DNA of 64,000 nt from Cyanophora paradoxa (Eukaryota; Glaucocystophyceae; Cyanophorales; Cyanophoraceae): the NCBI GenBank assembly GCA_004431415.1, contig QPMI01000005.1, forward strand, positions 310,001 through 374,000. Reading direction: 5' to 3'. Under the pieces are notes generated by a model, which was given only the letters and a program-made list of their open reading frames with translations, was not told the origin of the DNA and searched no databases. Shown piece by piece: positions 33,639 through 44,139 of this stretch (positions are counted from its first letter, which is position 1; every line of letters begins with the position of its first letter). The position numbers and the translations under genes were made by a program.

Positions 33639-36450
33639 TCATCCGAAGAAACAGGGGAGACGGAGGCGGCGGGGATGTCGATCGGCTGGCGCTGCGGTGT
33701 ACGGCGTCAGAGGGGGGCCGGAGAGGGAGGGCCTGGGGGAGGTCCAGCGGGAACAACGTACCCGGACGGACTGGAGGGGGGAGGCCGGGCCCGTGGCGTC
33801 GGCCTCGGCCGCCGGCGCGGCTCGGGAGGCGGCCCGCGACACGGCTCGCGAGGCTCCTCCGTGGGAGGCCGCGCGGGCCAGGGCCCGCATCGATCGCTGG
33901 TTCGTCGCGCCCCAGCGCTCGTCGATCCGGTCCAGAAGCTGAGAGGGGGGTCCGAGAGAGAAAGTAAGCCCGAGCGAAAGGGCCCCGCGCGGAATCGAAC
34001 CCCGCACCTCGACCATCATCTCCTCGACGCGCTCGACGCGGGCGGCGACCATCGCGAGGCCGTTCTGCTCCTCTGCGGCCCACGTCAGGCGCGGGAAGAA
34101 GCGGAGGGGGGGGGGGTACCGAAGGCGCCGTGGTTCTCCTGGTACTCCCGCCAACGCTTCCGCACCAGCTTGAAGTCCTGCGAGAGTACGCTTTCGTCAG
34201 GGAGATACAGAATCGTTTCCGCGAGGCCGGGGCCACGAGGCCTGACCGTGACGGCTATCCGGAGGGCGCGTCGCTCGGCCGAATTTAGGGGCCCGAGACC
34301 GGCGCGGGAGGGGGCCCGCGCGGCCCCCGCCGGCGCGACCACGCCCCCGCGGGCCCGTCGGCGCTTGTGGAGGCGCCAGAGGCGCTGGAGGCAGGCGGCG
34401 GCCGCGTCGCGCAGCTCCTTCTGGAACGCCGCCGTGCTGAGCGTCTCCAGCACGCGCACTTGCGGCTTCGTCAGGCGAAGGGTCTCCTGCACGACTGCGC
34501 CGGAAGGGCGTGAGAGGGGTACGGTGCAGGCGGAGGGCGGGCATGATTTCGTACCCGTGATGAGGAGGGCGGTGCTGCACAGCCCAAAGAACACGGAGAT
34601 GGCGACGACGGTCCGACCGGGGTACGTGAGCGGGTAGATGTCTGCGGGGGGTGAGAAGAGAACGGGTACAAGGCGCCGGAAATTCTCGGCCGGACCTCCG
34701 AACCCGACTGTCGTCTGCGAGCGCGCGGGGTGCGTCAGAGCAGTGGGGGGAGGGGGTGTGGGGAAGAGAGCGCAGGGGGGTACGGCCGCACCAGGGCGAT
34801 GTAAAGGTTCCACAGGCCGTCGCTGTACAGGTACCCCGGCTCGAACGCCTTCCGGAGGGGTACGGGCGTCGGCGGACAGGGATGGTCGACGGGGAGCGGG
34901 GGGCACGAGGGGCGCCCACCCTCTCGCATAGGACCAGCGCGTAGGACGATACCACGAGGTTGCAGAGAAGGATCGAGCCCCTGGACAAGAGAAAGAGAGG
35001 GGGGGGGGGGGGGGCGAGTTTAGCCCTGGGGGAGGAAGCGGAGAAGGGTACTGCGGAGCGCACAGGACCAGCACAGGGTTGCGCTCCAGCATCGCTTTCA
35101 GAACGAAGAAGACGGACGGCTCCGTGGCGTTCATCGTGCATAGGAATCGCCCGCCCTGCGCGGAATCCCGTTATTTGGGGTACAGGAAAGGGAAAACGAC
35201 TGGCGTACCCCCTTGCAGACGGAGTGGTGGTCGCGGAGGGAGCGAGCGAGGAGGTACAGCTTTCCCATCACCGTCAGCCCCAGCATCGCCTCATTGTACT
35301 GCCGATACGCGGGTTCGGATTCGCGCGGGGTCCTTTTTGAACTCGTAAGTTGTGAGGGGTACGCGAACCACGATGATGCTTCCGCTGGTGTCACGGGCCT
35401 CCATGTTCCAGCGCACCCCAGGCGGGACGTGCCCTGTCAGGGAGGTGAGATCCGGCGGGGGTACTGCAGGGGCAGGAGGGCGGGGGGTACGAACAGGAGC
35501 AGACGAAGGCCTCGACGAGGAACATCTTCCAGAGGCCAGAGCTCCACAGCGTCTCCTCCTTCGGGATCGTGTTGCTGATCTTCAGGGCCTAGGGGGTACG
35601 TGTCAAACGCCGAGCCGGGTCGAAACAAAGGGACCCGCGGGGGCTCGAACCTGGAGCTCCATCTGGTACGCGACGTACATGAGGATGATAATGACGCCGC
35701 AGAGGCCCGCAATGACGCTCCGCAGCGCATTGTTCATCTCGTCTGATTCAGGGGCTCGGATCCTCACGCGCGCCGTTCGAATGCATTCAAGCGAATCGCA
35801 CTGTATTTCGTGTAGTACTCGTTGTCGATCACAGTGAGGACGATCGCAGCGACGGCCAGGGCGCTCGCAGCGTCGCCCAGCGCCTGGAGCTGCTCGCCGC
35901 CGATCAAATGTTGGATCGAAATCAAATCAAGTTGAAAGCGGTTGAGTTCGGCCCGCACCTTCGTCCCGTTGCTGATTGACCTCCACTCATGGAAGGCTGA
36001 CGACATCTTGAGCCCGGCAATGGAGCTGCGCGGCGGCCGCTGAGCGGTCGGGCGCGGCGATCGGACCGGGGCGCCGCGGGCGAACCGCTTCCTCTGCGGC
36101 TCCGCCGCCGCTGGGCCCCGAGCTCGCGCGGGGCTCGACTTGGAGAAGGAACGGGATGGTTCCATGAGGACGACGGCGTGCGGGTGCGCCGGCTCCACTT
36201 TGCGCTCCTCCGTCTCGCCCCGCCGCGAGTTCTCGTTCTCCGGGGCGCGCGAGCCGCGGTGCCGCGGAAAAGCCTCTCCCGGCGGCAGCGGCGTGACGGG
36301 CTCTGCGTCCGGCTGGACTGGCCTCGGCTCGCCGGCGCGCTTGAAAGAGTTCATCCGCAGCCCGGGCGTGCTTGGGATCGCGGACCCCAGGTAGCTAACG
36401 CCGCCGGTCCGCCGGGCCGCGGCACCCGCGAGCATGGCTGCGTGTGGCAC
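33639..36450 (-). CDS. SK-type (Ca2+/calmodulin-gated) potassium channel, copy B
   Basis: Copy B is tandem to copy A and matches it exon by exon: S1 ASALAVAAIVLTVIDNEYYT; S2 MNNALRSVIAGLCGVIIILM; S3 SSGLWKMFLVEAFVC; S4 GLTVMGKLYLLARSLRDHHS; S5 SILLCNLVVSSYALVLCER; pore GLWNLYIALV, TTVGFG|DIYPLTYPGR; S6 VVAISVFFGLCSTALLIT. The calmodulin-binding-like region is RLTKPQVRVLETLSTAAFQK, LRDAAAACLQRLWRLHKRRR, DFKLVRKRWREYQENHGAF. It differs by a long Arg/Pro/Ser N-terminus before a helix SSAFHEWRSISNGTKVRAEL, an insert in the calmodulin-binding region, and a C-terminal helix QNGLAMVAARVERVEEMMVE. The start is Met 36450 or the Met at 36435 (MLAGAAARR, resembling copy A). The stop is at 33639. Confidence 0.85.
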
Positions 36451-36923
36451 AGGCTAGCTAAAATCACTTCGCTTCTCTGCGAACTTCCCTCTCGCGGACG
36501 GGGCTAAGACGCGAAGGTGGGCGAGGTTGTGTCCGGTCTTAGCTAAGATCGCTGCGGCCGGACAGCAACGTGCTGGAAGATCGCCCTTAAGCTTCTGCAC
36601 TCATCGAGAGCGCAAAAAATCCATCGGGAGAGGGCCTGCGCTCGGCCGGGGCAGATTGCTGCAACTGTCCCGCAACCTCCGCCAGTGACCAAATGATCGT
36701 TGGATTGCCGAGCTGGGCTGGTGGGCTTCGCTTTGGCCGGTGTGAGCGTTAAACTGCCGGGCTGAAACGCTTGGCCCGACAAAGCGGCGGAGGACGGGTA
36801 CGCGACCAACGCAGTGATTCTCAGGGAGGCGGTTCCAGGCGCCGGGCAGCGCTTTAAGTTCGCAGCAGAAGTCGAGCATCAGCCTTCCGACGCTCAGGCC
36901 CCTCGCCCCGCCCCCCTGTTTGA
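36451..36923. promoter_or_regulatory. Divergent region between SK channel B and the CoA ligase
   Basis: 473 bp between divergent starts. No element is recognised beyond the need for two promoters. Confidence 0.35.
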
Positions 36924-39900
36924 ATGGTCTTCTTCTGGCGCCGCTCGGCACCTGGCGTGATCAAGTCGCGCTACAAGGATGTGGAGATCCCGAGCGTGAC
37001 GCTCACAGAGTTCGTTCTCTCCGCAGTCGAGAGCCAGAAGGCGGACAAGCCCTGTTTGATAGACGGCCCGAGTACGCGACCCGCCGCCCTCGCCTGCGGC
37101 ACGACTGAGCAGCCGACCGCTTCTGCGCAGCGGGGCGCACCTACACGTACGGCCAGGCACGCACGCGCGCGGCGGCAGCACGCTTGCCGCGTCCGTCGCT
37201 AACCGGCCGCGCGCGGGGCAGGTGCGGGTGCTGGTGAAGCGCGTCGCGAGCGGGCTCCGCCGGGCGGGCGTGTCGAAGGGCGGTGCGCGAGCGAGAGCGC
37301 CCCGTCGCCCGCCCCCGCGAGCGCGAGCCGCCCGCCCCGCCACAGACGTCGTGGCGATCCACTGCGCGAACGTGCCCGAGTTTGTCATCCTGTTCCACGC
37401 CGTCGCGGCTATCGGCGCCATCAACACGACGATCAACCCGGCGTACACGGTGCGACCCAAGAGCCGCGGCCGGCTCCCGCGGTTCGAAGCACTGCTGGCT
37501 CGGCTGAGCTAAAGCAGCCGTCCGAGCTGAAGCACCAGCTGAAGGACAGCGGCGCTACGATCCTCTTCACCATGGTACCCCTGCTGGGTGCGAGGAGGAG
37601 CCCGCCCGCCGCCCGCCGCTTCGCCCTCCCTGCCGCGTCCGAATCCCCACCGGTGCCGGCCGCGCGCAGAGGTCGCGGCTAAGGGCATGGAGGGCAGCCG
37701 CGTCGAGCGCGTGTACGCCCTGGGGCTCACGCAGGTCCCCGCCAACCCGTCCCTCCCTGATCCGAACCCGCGCCGCTGCGCCCGAATCAACCCGTACCCC
37801 CCGCGCGCCCCGCAGGAGACCGCCGGCGTTCTTCCCTTCGCGGCGCTGATGCGCGACGACGGCTCCGCCTTCGAATTCGGCTCCGTCCAGATCGATCCGC
37901 AGGTCCGTACCCCCCTCCGCCCGTAACGAAACGGAAGCGCCGTACCCCCCCCCCTCGAGCCCGACCGGGGTACCCCTCCCAGGAGGACCTGGTGGCGCTT
38001 CCGTACAGCAGCGGAACGACGGGCGTCGCGAAGGGCGTGGCCCTCACGCACCGCAACCTCGTCGCCAACCTATGCCAGGCGAGTACCCCCCGCCGCTTCC
38101 CCCCCCCCCGAAATCCTGACTTTGTGGAATCGAACCCCCCGCAGCTCAAGAGCCCGGAGGTGCAGGTGCTCCACGACACGGACGTCGTCCTGGGCCTCCT
38201 CCCCTTCTTCCACATCTACGGCCTCAACGTCCGCCCTTGGAGCGAATCTGTCTGAAAGCTCCCGCCCGGATTCGAACCCGGCCGGCCTCAGGTGATCATG
38301 AATGGGGGGCTCGTCTCGGGCTGCACGATTGTCACGCTCCCCAAGTTCGAGCCGGCGGAGTTCCTGGGCACCCTCGAGAAGTACCAGGCCAGTACCCCCC
38401 TCCAAAGCCATCGATTTAAACCGTCGCGTCCTCGAATCGCGTACCCCCGAAGGTCACGATGGCGTTCCTGGTTCCCCCGCTCATCCTCTTTCTGGCGAAG
38501 CACCCGATCGGTGCCCGTCCCCCACCCCTGATCCCTCGCGGTACCCCCTCCTCACCTTCGTGCTCCAGTGGCGAAGTACAAGCTGGGCAAGCTGAAGCTC
38601 ATCATGTCCGGGGCGGCGCCCCTGGGCCCCGAGCTTTGCCAGGCCGTGTCCCGCCGCCTGAAATGCAAGGCCGTCCAGGCACGCTCCCTGTACCCCGCCT
38701 TCACCCCCTTCGGTGAATCTGAGGCCGGGAGCAGGGGTACGGCATGACGGAGATGTCGCCCGTGAGCCATGCGCAGCACCCCGACGACAACGACTCGACG
38801 GGATCCGTGCGGCTGTACCCCCCTCAGCGCCGTGCGGGCGGCCCGCCGAGACGGGTACCGGCCCTTCCCCCCGCAGGTCGGGTTCCTCGTTCCGAACACG
38901 GTCGCGAAGGCGAATTGTACCCCCGGATCCTTCGCCTTCGCCCGTACCCCGATTGCCCTGACCCGAGCGCCGCGTACCCCCCGTAGCTCGTGGACGTCGA
39001 GACGGGCAAGCCCGTGGGGCCGAAGCAGCGGGGAGAGCTCTGGGTGAAGGGACCCCAGGTACCCCCCGTTCGAGCCGAGTACCCCCGGACTCCCTACATA
39101 CCCCTCTTCAGGTCATGAAGGGGTACTGGAACAAGGACGAGGCCACGCGGGAGACAATCGACGCGGACGGATTCGTGCGCGGCGTACCCCCTCTCCTCGG
39201 CTGTGCACCCCTTATTTTCAATCCCTCTACCCCAGATCCACACGGGAGACGTCGCCGTGTACGACGAGAAGGGGCGCTTCACGATCGTCGACCGCGTCAA
39301 GGTGGGCCCGTACCCCTCCATATCGAGTACCCCCGCCGATCTTCCCCTCTCCCCCCGCAGGAGCTGATCAAGTACAAGGGCTTCCAAGTACCCCCCGCCG
39401 AGCTGGAGGCCCTCCTGGCGAGTCCACCCCCCCCCCCTTCCGAACGTGTACCCCGTCCTGAAGCAAAGGCGGCCCCGCCCCGCGGCGGGGTACAGGTGTC
39501 GAACGCGGCGGTGGCGGACGCGGCGGTGGTGCCGGTGCCCGACGAGGAGGCGGGGGAGGTCCCCAAGGCCTTCGTCGTCCGCGCCGACCCGAACCTCACC
39601 GAGAAGGCACGCCCGCCCGCCCGCCGCCCCCCTCCTGTAATCTAGATCACTAGTTGGATGAGAGCGTCCTCTATCTCTCTTTAGAGCTCTCAGAAGGCAC
39701 GCGCGCGCGCCCTCGAACTAGACCATGGGTTGGATTAGAGCTCGAGCGGTCCATGTCTCACTTGAGATGTCTCCACCCTCATCGACGTTGCCCTAACCCT
39801 CTTCCCGCGATCTGTTGCCGTCTTCTGAACCCCTCGCCCATCCCCCACCCCCGCAGGCGCTGGACGCGTGGGTCTCGAAGCGCGTGGCGCCGCACAAGCG

Positions 39901-40000
39901 GCTCCGTGGCGGGATCGTCTTCGTGGCCGCCATCCCTAAGTCCGCCGCGGGGAAGATCCTCCGCCGCCAGCTTAAGGACCTCCAGCCCGCCCGGCTCTAG
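36924..40000 (+). CDS. 4-coumarate:CoA ligase-like acyl-CoA synthetase with peroxisomal signal
   Basis: Twenty exons were placed: 36924-37071, 37131-37156, 37222-37282, 37346-37449, 37518-37574, 37672-37734, 37816-37902, 37983-38078, 38145-38228, 38292-38387, 38453-38510, 38569-38678, 38735-38806, 38877-38909, 38987-39058, 39112-39174, 39236-39301, 39361-39417, 39496-39606, 39857-40000. They join to about 535 residues without a frame break. ANL-superfamily motifs are complete: [19 protein letters not shown] (P-loop), [67 protein letters not shown] with the catalytic Lys. These catalyse adenylation and thioesterification of a carboxylic acid. The last residues, ARL, fit a PTS1 peroxisomal signal. 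Fatty or phenylpropanoid-like acids are both possible substrates. Seven of 19 introns start GC. Confidence 0.93.
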
Positions 40001-40062
40001 GGCGCTGTAAGCTTCTTTATATGTGATTATATTTAGAGGAGACGATAGCCTGGCTACAAGGG

Positions 40063-41153
40063 TCAGAGGAGGCCGGGGAGGATGGCGGCGCGGTTTTTGG
40101 GGTACCCCTCGACCTTGGCAAGGTACCAGGCGTGCGTCTGGCGGGCCGTGTGGCCCAGGTTGATGGAGACGAAGGCTAGGCAGGAGTGGAGGCAGGGCCG
40201 GGGCAGCGCCAGGCATAGGGCCGCGTAGATGAGGACCTCGGCCGCGTAGTGGGGGCACGAGAGAAACTCGAACCAGTCGCCCCGGGGTACGGCGTACCGC
40301 GCGGCGGTGCCGGGCCTGGGCGCGCCGCCGGGCCGAAGGCCGGCTAGGATTCGGTGGGCGCGGCTCTGCTTTAAAGAGGCGTACGAAAAGAGGAGGACGG
40401 AGAGGGCGAGCCGGGCGAGGAGGGGGTACGGGAGGGCGGCGGGGGAGGGGGCGGGGAGGGCCCGGAAGCCCCAGGCGCCGACCCACTCGGCGGGGGGTGA
40501 GAGGGGTACGAAAACATAGAAGCCGACGGCTGCGAGGGGTATGAGGAGCGCCGCGGTGCGAGCGGCGCGAACGAAGCGGACCGGCGGCGAACTTCACGAT
40601 CCCCATGCGGCGGGGCGTGTACACGTGGACGAATAGGCTCTCGTAGAGTCGGCGAAGTACCTGGGCCTGCGCGCTCGGCTCAGCGTCGCGGGCGGGGGGC
40701 GTGGCACGGGCGGGCGGGCGGCGCGCCAGGATCAGGAGCTCGCAGACGAGTACCTGCGCCGCGAGCTCCGCTGTGCCGTCGCCGGCGCGCTGCAAAACGC
40801 GATCGGCGGTCTCCCGAGCGCTCAAAGGCGCGCACCTCTCGTGGACCGGCCGGGAGGAGAGCGAGGGCCGCGAGCGCAGCCATGCTGCAGCCGGAGCCCG
40901 CGATGTACATCAGAATCCAGCCGGCTCTGTAGCTGATGCGTATCCAGGCAAGGGGACCGCTTGGCCGCTCCTCAGCGAAGCTCCCGACAACGACGCCCGA
41001 CCCGGCCTTGCGCGCGTCCGAAGGCCGGGGCGCGGTCTCCGTGATGCGGTTCCATGCTGGAGAGACCGCTTTGGCCGCGTAGAGAGCGATCGCGGTGGCC
41101 CAGAAAGCCTGCACCGCCCAGGGCGCCCAGGCGGGGTCGACCTCGACCATCAA
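40063..41153 (-). CDS. Polyprenol reductase / steroid 5-alpha-reductase family (SRD5A3-like)
   Basis: The N-terminus (MMVEVDPAWAPWAVQAF) begins with a membrane helix, WAVQAFWATAIALYAAKAV. A middle exon reads RRLYESLFVHVYTPRRMGIV, typical of the SRD5A3 branch. The C-terminal block carries RYAVPRGDWFEFLSCPHYAA, EVLIYAALCLAL, NLGHTARQTHAWYLAKVEGY and PKNRAAILPGLL, stop at 40063-40065. The GDWFExVSxPHY, THxWY and YPxxRxAIxP motifs are the NADPH-binding end of the family. SRD5A3 reduces polyprenol to dolichol in the ER for N-glycosylation; that role is inferred. The 3' end lies 62 bp from the CoA ligase stop, tail to tail. Boundaries of the central exons are approximate. Confidence 0.85.
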
Positions 41154-41281
41154 TTGTACCCGGGGAAGCTTAAGACGAGCGCCCGCGGCGCGCGTGAGCT
41201 ACAGCCTCCCGGCATTCCGAACCTGAGCGGGCGGCATCAGAGCGCGTCGGGCACACGCGGGCGAGCTCGAGCGGCGGCGCC
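41154..41281. promoter_or_regulatory. 128-bp divergent intergenic region
   Basis: Head-to-head starts of the reductase and the small gene lie 128 bp apart. A shared or overlapping promoter is likely. No element is recognised. Confidence 0.35.
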
Positions 41282-41851
41282 ATGTCGGGCGATTTGGAGG
41301 CGGACGCGGCGGCGGCGAAGCAGCGCATGCAGAAGCTGCAGGCAGAGTGCGCGAGCGACGGCGTCGGCTGGACGTTCAGCCTCGCGTTCCTCGGGATCTC
41401 GACGCCGATCTGCCTGCTGAAGAGTCCGTGCCGCCGCGCGCCGCGTCCGCATGGCCCTGCTCGCCTCACTGCACCGCACAGAGACCAAGCTGCCGCTGCT
41501 CGCCGCAGCCGTGCGCCCGCGCTGCGCATCCTAAGACCGCCGGCAGCTGATGAAGCTGACGCGCGGCGCCGGCGGCGGCAGGTCACCGGGCCGCTGATGG
41601 ACTACGCGGTGCGATGGGAAGAGTGCGGCGAGCTTGTCAAGAGGGTTCGCCCCCTTCGCGCCGCCCCCCTCCGCCCCTCACCGCTTACTTTACCGTCGCC
41701 GCCTCGGCCGGGCGCCCCCGATCGATGCCAGGGCCTCTACACGCCGAAGCCGCCCGCCAAGTCCGATCGGGACATCATCCAGGAGCACCTCGCGCGTCAC
41801 AAGGAGGAGAAGGAGAGGCGGGAGCGCGGGGCGGGGGGGCCGAGTTCTTAG
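41282..41851 (+). CDS. Small unidentified protein with one or two hydrophobic segments
   Basis: The first exon reads MSGDLEADAAAAKQRMQKLQ then WTFSLAFLGISTPICLLK, a hydrophobic segment. The last exons read DYAVRWEECGELVKR and GLYTPKPPAKSDRDIIQEHL followed by a charged Lys/Glu/Arg tail, stop at 41849-41851. An N-terminal helix, a short membrane segment and a charged tail suggest a small membrane-anchored protein, but I do not recognise the family. Intron placement between 41420 and 41600 is ambiguous; several CAG acceptors are possible (for example at about 41481 and 41552). Confidence 0.55.
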   Translation: MSGDLEADAAAAKQRMQKLQAECASDGVGWTFSLAFLGISTPICLLKSPCRRAPRPHGPARLTAPHRDQAAAARRSRAPALRILRPPAADEADARRRRRQVTGPLMDYAVRWEECGELVKRVRPLRAAPLRPSPLTLPSPPRPGAPDRCQGLYTPKPPAKSDRDIIQEHLARHKEEKERRERGAGGPSS

Positions 41852-42076
41852 TCTCTGCAGCTGTCTCATCCAAGCTCCCGCGGCGACCCCGCAGCTGCAG
41901 CCCACGTTCAGGATTCGCAAAGCTCTCATAGCATAGCATTATACTCTTTTATCTGATCTGAATACGTTACTCGCAGTCTATACAGAGAAAAAGCAGCCTG
42001 CCCGGGCCGCCGGGGCCGAGGCCGGACGAGGGAAAAAGCTGGAAAAAGCGGCGACAACGTTCGCGAACGTCTTGAA
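41852..42076. other. Convergent 3' flank
   Basis: 225 bp containing no gene, between the small protein gene and the minus-strand gene ending at 42077. Confidence 0.5.
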
Positions 42077-43829
42077 TCACCACGCCTTCAGGTAGCGGTA
42101 GTACGAGCCCGCGTACGTAGCGGGCCCCACCTCCCGCCCGCCCCGCGTTTTCTGCGGGGGGGGCTGCGTGGGTACAAGACGGCAGCAAAGAACGGGGTGC
42201 CGCACCTTCTGCGGGGGGTCGAACCGCTTGACGGTGCTGCGGAAAACGCTGGAGTAGCGCTGCGGGGAGCGCTCGACGGTCCTTGCCAGGGTTGCCTTCA
42301 CCAGCGAGCTCTCGGGCTGTAGGGGGGTATGGGGTATCGGAATGCGGAAACGGGGATAGAGGGGTACCACGGACCGCGAAGTCGCGAACATCGAGTGGGC
42401 GCTCCTTGCTGCGCCTCGTACCCTGCTGCTCGGCGCTCTAAAGAGGGGAGTACTCGCGTGAGGTCGGGGCAGGGGTGCACGTGCAGAGAAGGCTAGGGGG
42501 TCGGACCTCGTCTGGAAAAAACTTCTTGCTCGTGAACCGGGGCGCCCGCGCTGACCGCGGCGTGAGCGGGGTACGCGAAGCGGTGGGGGAGGGGGGGGGG
42601 GGCTGAGGTAAGCGCACGCATCGCGCTGCCCTTCTGCAGCCACTGCGAGGCCTCCTTGTCCGGGTCGTAGTACCCCAAATCGTGCCCGGACGGGGAGACG
42701 GTCTGCGAGGGGGATAGAAAGTCAGGGACCGTGAGGAGGGTACACGAAATGAGCGGACGGGCCTTCTCCCAGGCAGGCTTCTGGAAGCGGGCCCCGCAGG
42801 AGGCGAAGCTGCTTAGGGGCCGCGTGGGATCCGCCAGCGTGATCGCCCTCCTAGGATGGCGTCGGCGCGGCCGCGGCGGCGCCCCCGACGAGAGGCAGAG
42901 GGGGTACCGGTACTGCTCGACGCGGTAGGTCCCCGGGGCGATGTGGTCGGGTACCCATTCGCCGGGGGCAGCGTGCCTCGAGAACCGCGGGCTCTGACTG
43001 TAGAAGACGCTGCGCGAGGGGGAAACTTCTCAGCGCCCGTCCCCGCACGCCCGGCGCCCCCGCCCTCCCCGGCCCCGGCCCCGAGCCCCCCGCGCGCCTG
43101 TTGCACGAGTGCCGGATGGGGTCCCACTCGACCTCTCTGGCGATCGCCGGGTACTTGGACGCGATGGGCGAGTCCTCGTACATCTCATCGGCCCCGTCCC
43201 CGACCGGCGAGCCGGAGAAGCGGCCTGTGGCCGAGAAGAAGACCTGCGCATGCGGAGGCGCGCGAGGCTCGGGACGGGGCGGCAGAGCAGGAGGCGGAAC
43301 GACGGCGCACCGGCTTCTGAGTCTTGGTTATCTTCTCCCGCCGCCGCGGAGCCAGCGCCGCCGCTTGGCTGCAGGGCGGTCCGGTCAGCAGGGAGCTGCT
43401 TGGGCGGGGAGGTGGTAGGGCGTACCAGGCGCGGCAGTTGTTTGCGTGCCACAACCCTCGAGGGGTCTTGGGCAAAGAGCCGCTGGCATCGAAGTCCGAG
43501 TGGCCACCCTCGTGCAGGTCCTCATCGTGCGACGACTGCATGAAGAGAAGCCGTCCCCGCGGGGCCCCCGTCCACGGCGGGCGGTACGAAGCTACGCTCG
43601 GCTAGCTCCCGCGCGACAGCCTGCGGCCACAGCCGGATCGAACGGTGGTTGCGGGTGCGTGCTCGGCGAAGCGTGAGGCACAAGAAGCTGGTCTGCCACA
43701 GACGGACTCAGATGCAAAAGAGCTCTCGGATTCCTTCCTAAAGAAGGCGCGCTGCTGCCGTGCCAGCTGCGTCGACTTCCAGTTCGCGTACCCAGCAACC
43801 ATCGCGAAAACTTTGACGAAAGATGTCAC
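42077..43829 (-). CDS. Unidentified protein with PG-rich (SHIPPO-like) motifs, possibly axonemal
   Basis: The first exon reads MTSFVKVFAMVAGYANWKST, QLARQQRAFFRKESESSFAS. Later exons give ASKYPAIAREVEWDPIRHSC, WVPDHIAPGTYRVEQYRYPL, KPAWEKARPLIS, GHDLGYYDPDKEASQWLQKG, ATLARTVERSPQRYSSVFRS, TVKRFDPPQKV and finally GREVGPATYAGSYYRYLKAW, stop at 42077-42079. Repeated (A/G)PGTY / GPATY and PAW..A motifs are like the proline-glycine repeats of sperm-tail/CFAP microtubule-associated proteins. This is a resemblance, not a firm assignment. Introns have GTACCCC words and G runs on the plus strand. Exon order between 43180 and 43700 is uncertain. Confidence 0.5.
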
Positions 43830-44139
43830 GACTTCCGAACGCCCCTACGCGGCACGCGCATAACTGCAGGCTAGGCTTGCGAGGGATCGAGCAGCATCGG
43901 CACGCGACGGCATGCGCACGGCGTCCTCGCGCAAACAGCACGCGCACGACCGCAGCCCGCAGCCCCGAGACGGTTCTTCGAGCGGTAGAAGCAGCGCTCT
44001 CGGACTCGGGAGTTCCAGCGCCCTCTGACATCCGGCCGTCAGCTGCAGCGCTCTCTAGAACTAGATCTGCAGCGGGCATGCGCACTGGTACCTAGGCCTA
44101 TAGACCGGCGCCTGATCTGCAGCTGCAGCTGCTGATGAC
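43830..44139. promoter_or_regulatory. Divergent region upstream of the polycystin gene
   Basis: 310 bp between divergent starts, with repeated ctgcagctgcag palindromic words (44108-44130) that continue into the polycystin first intron. No gene is seen. Confidence 0.35.
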
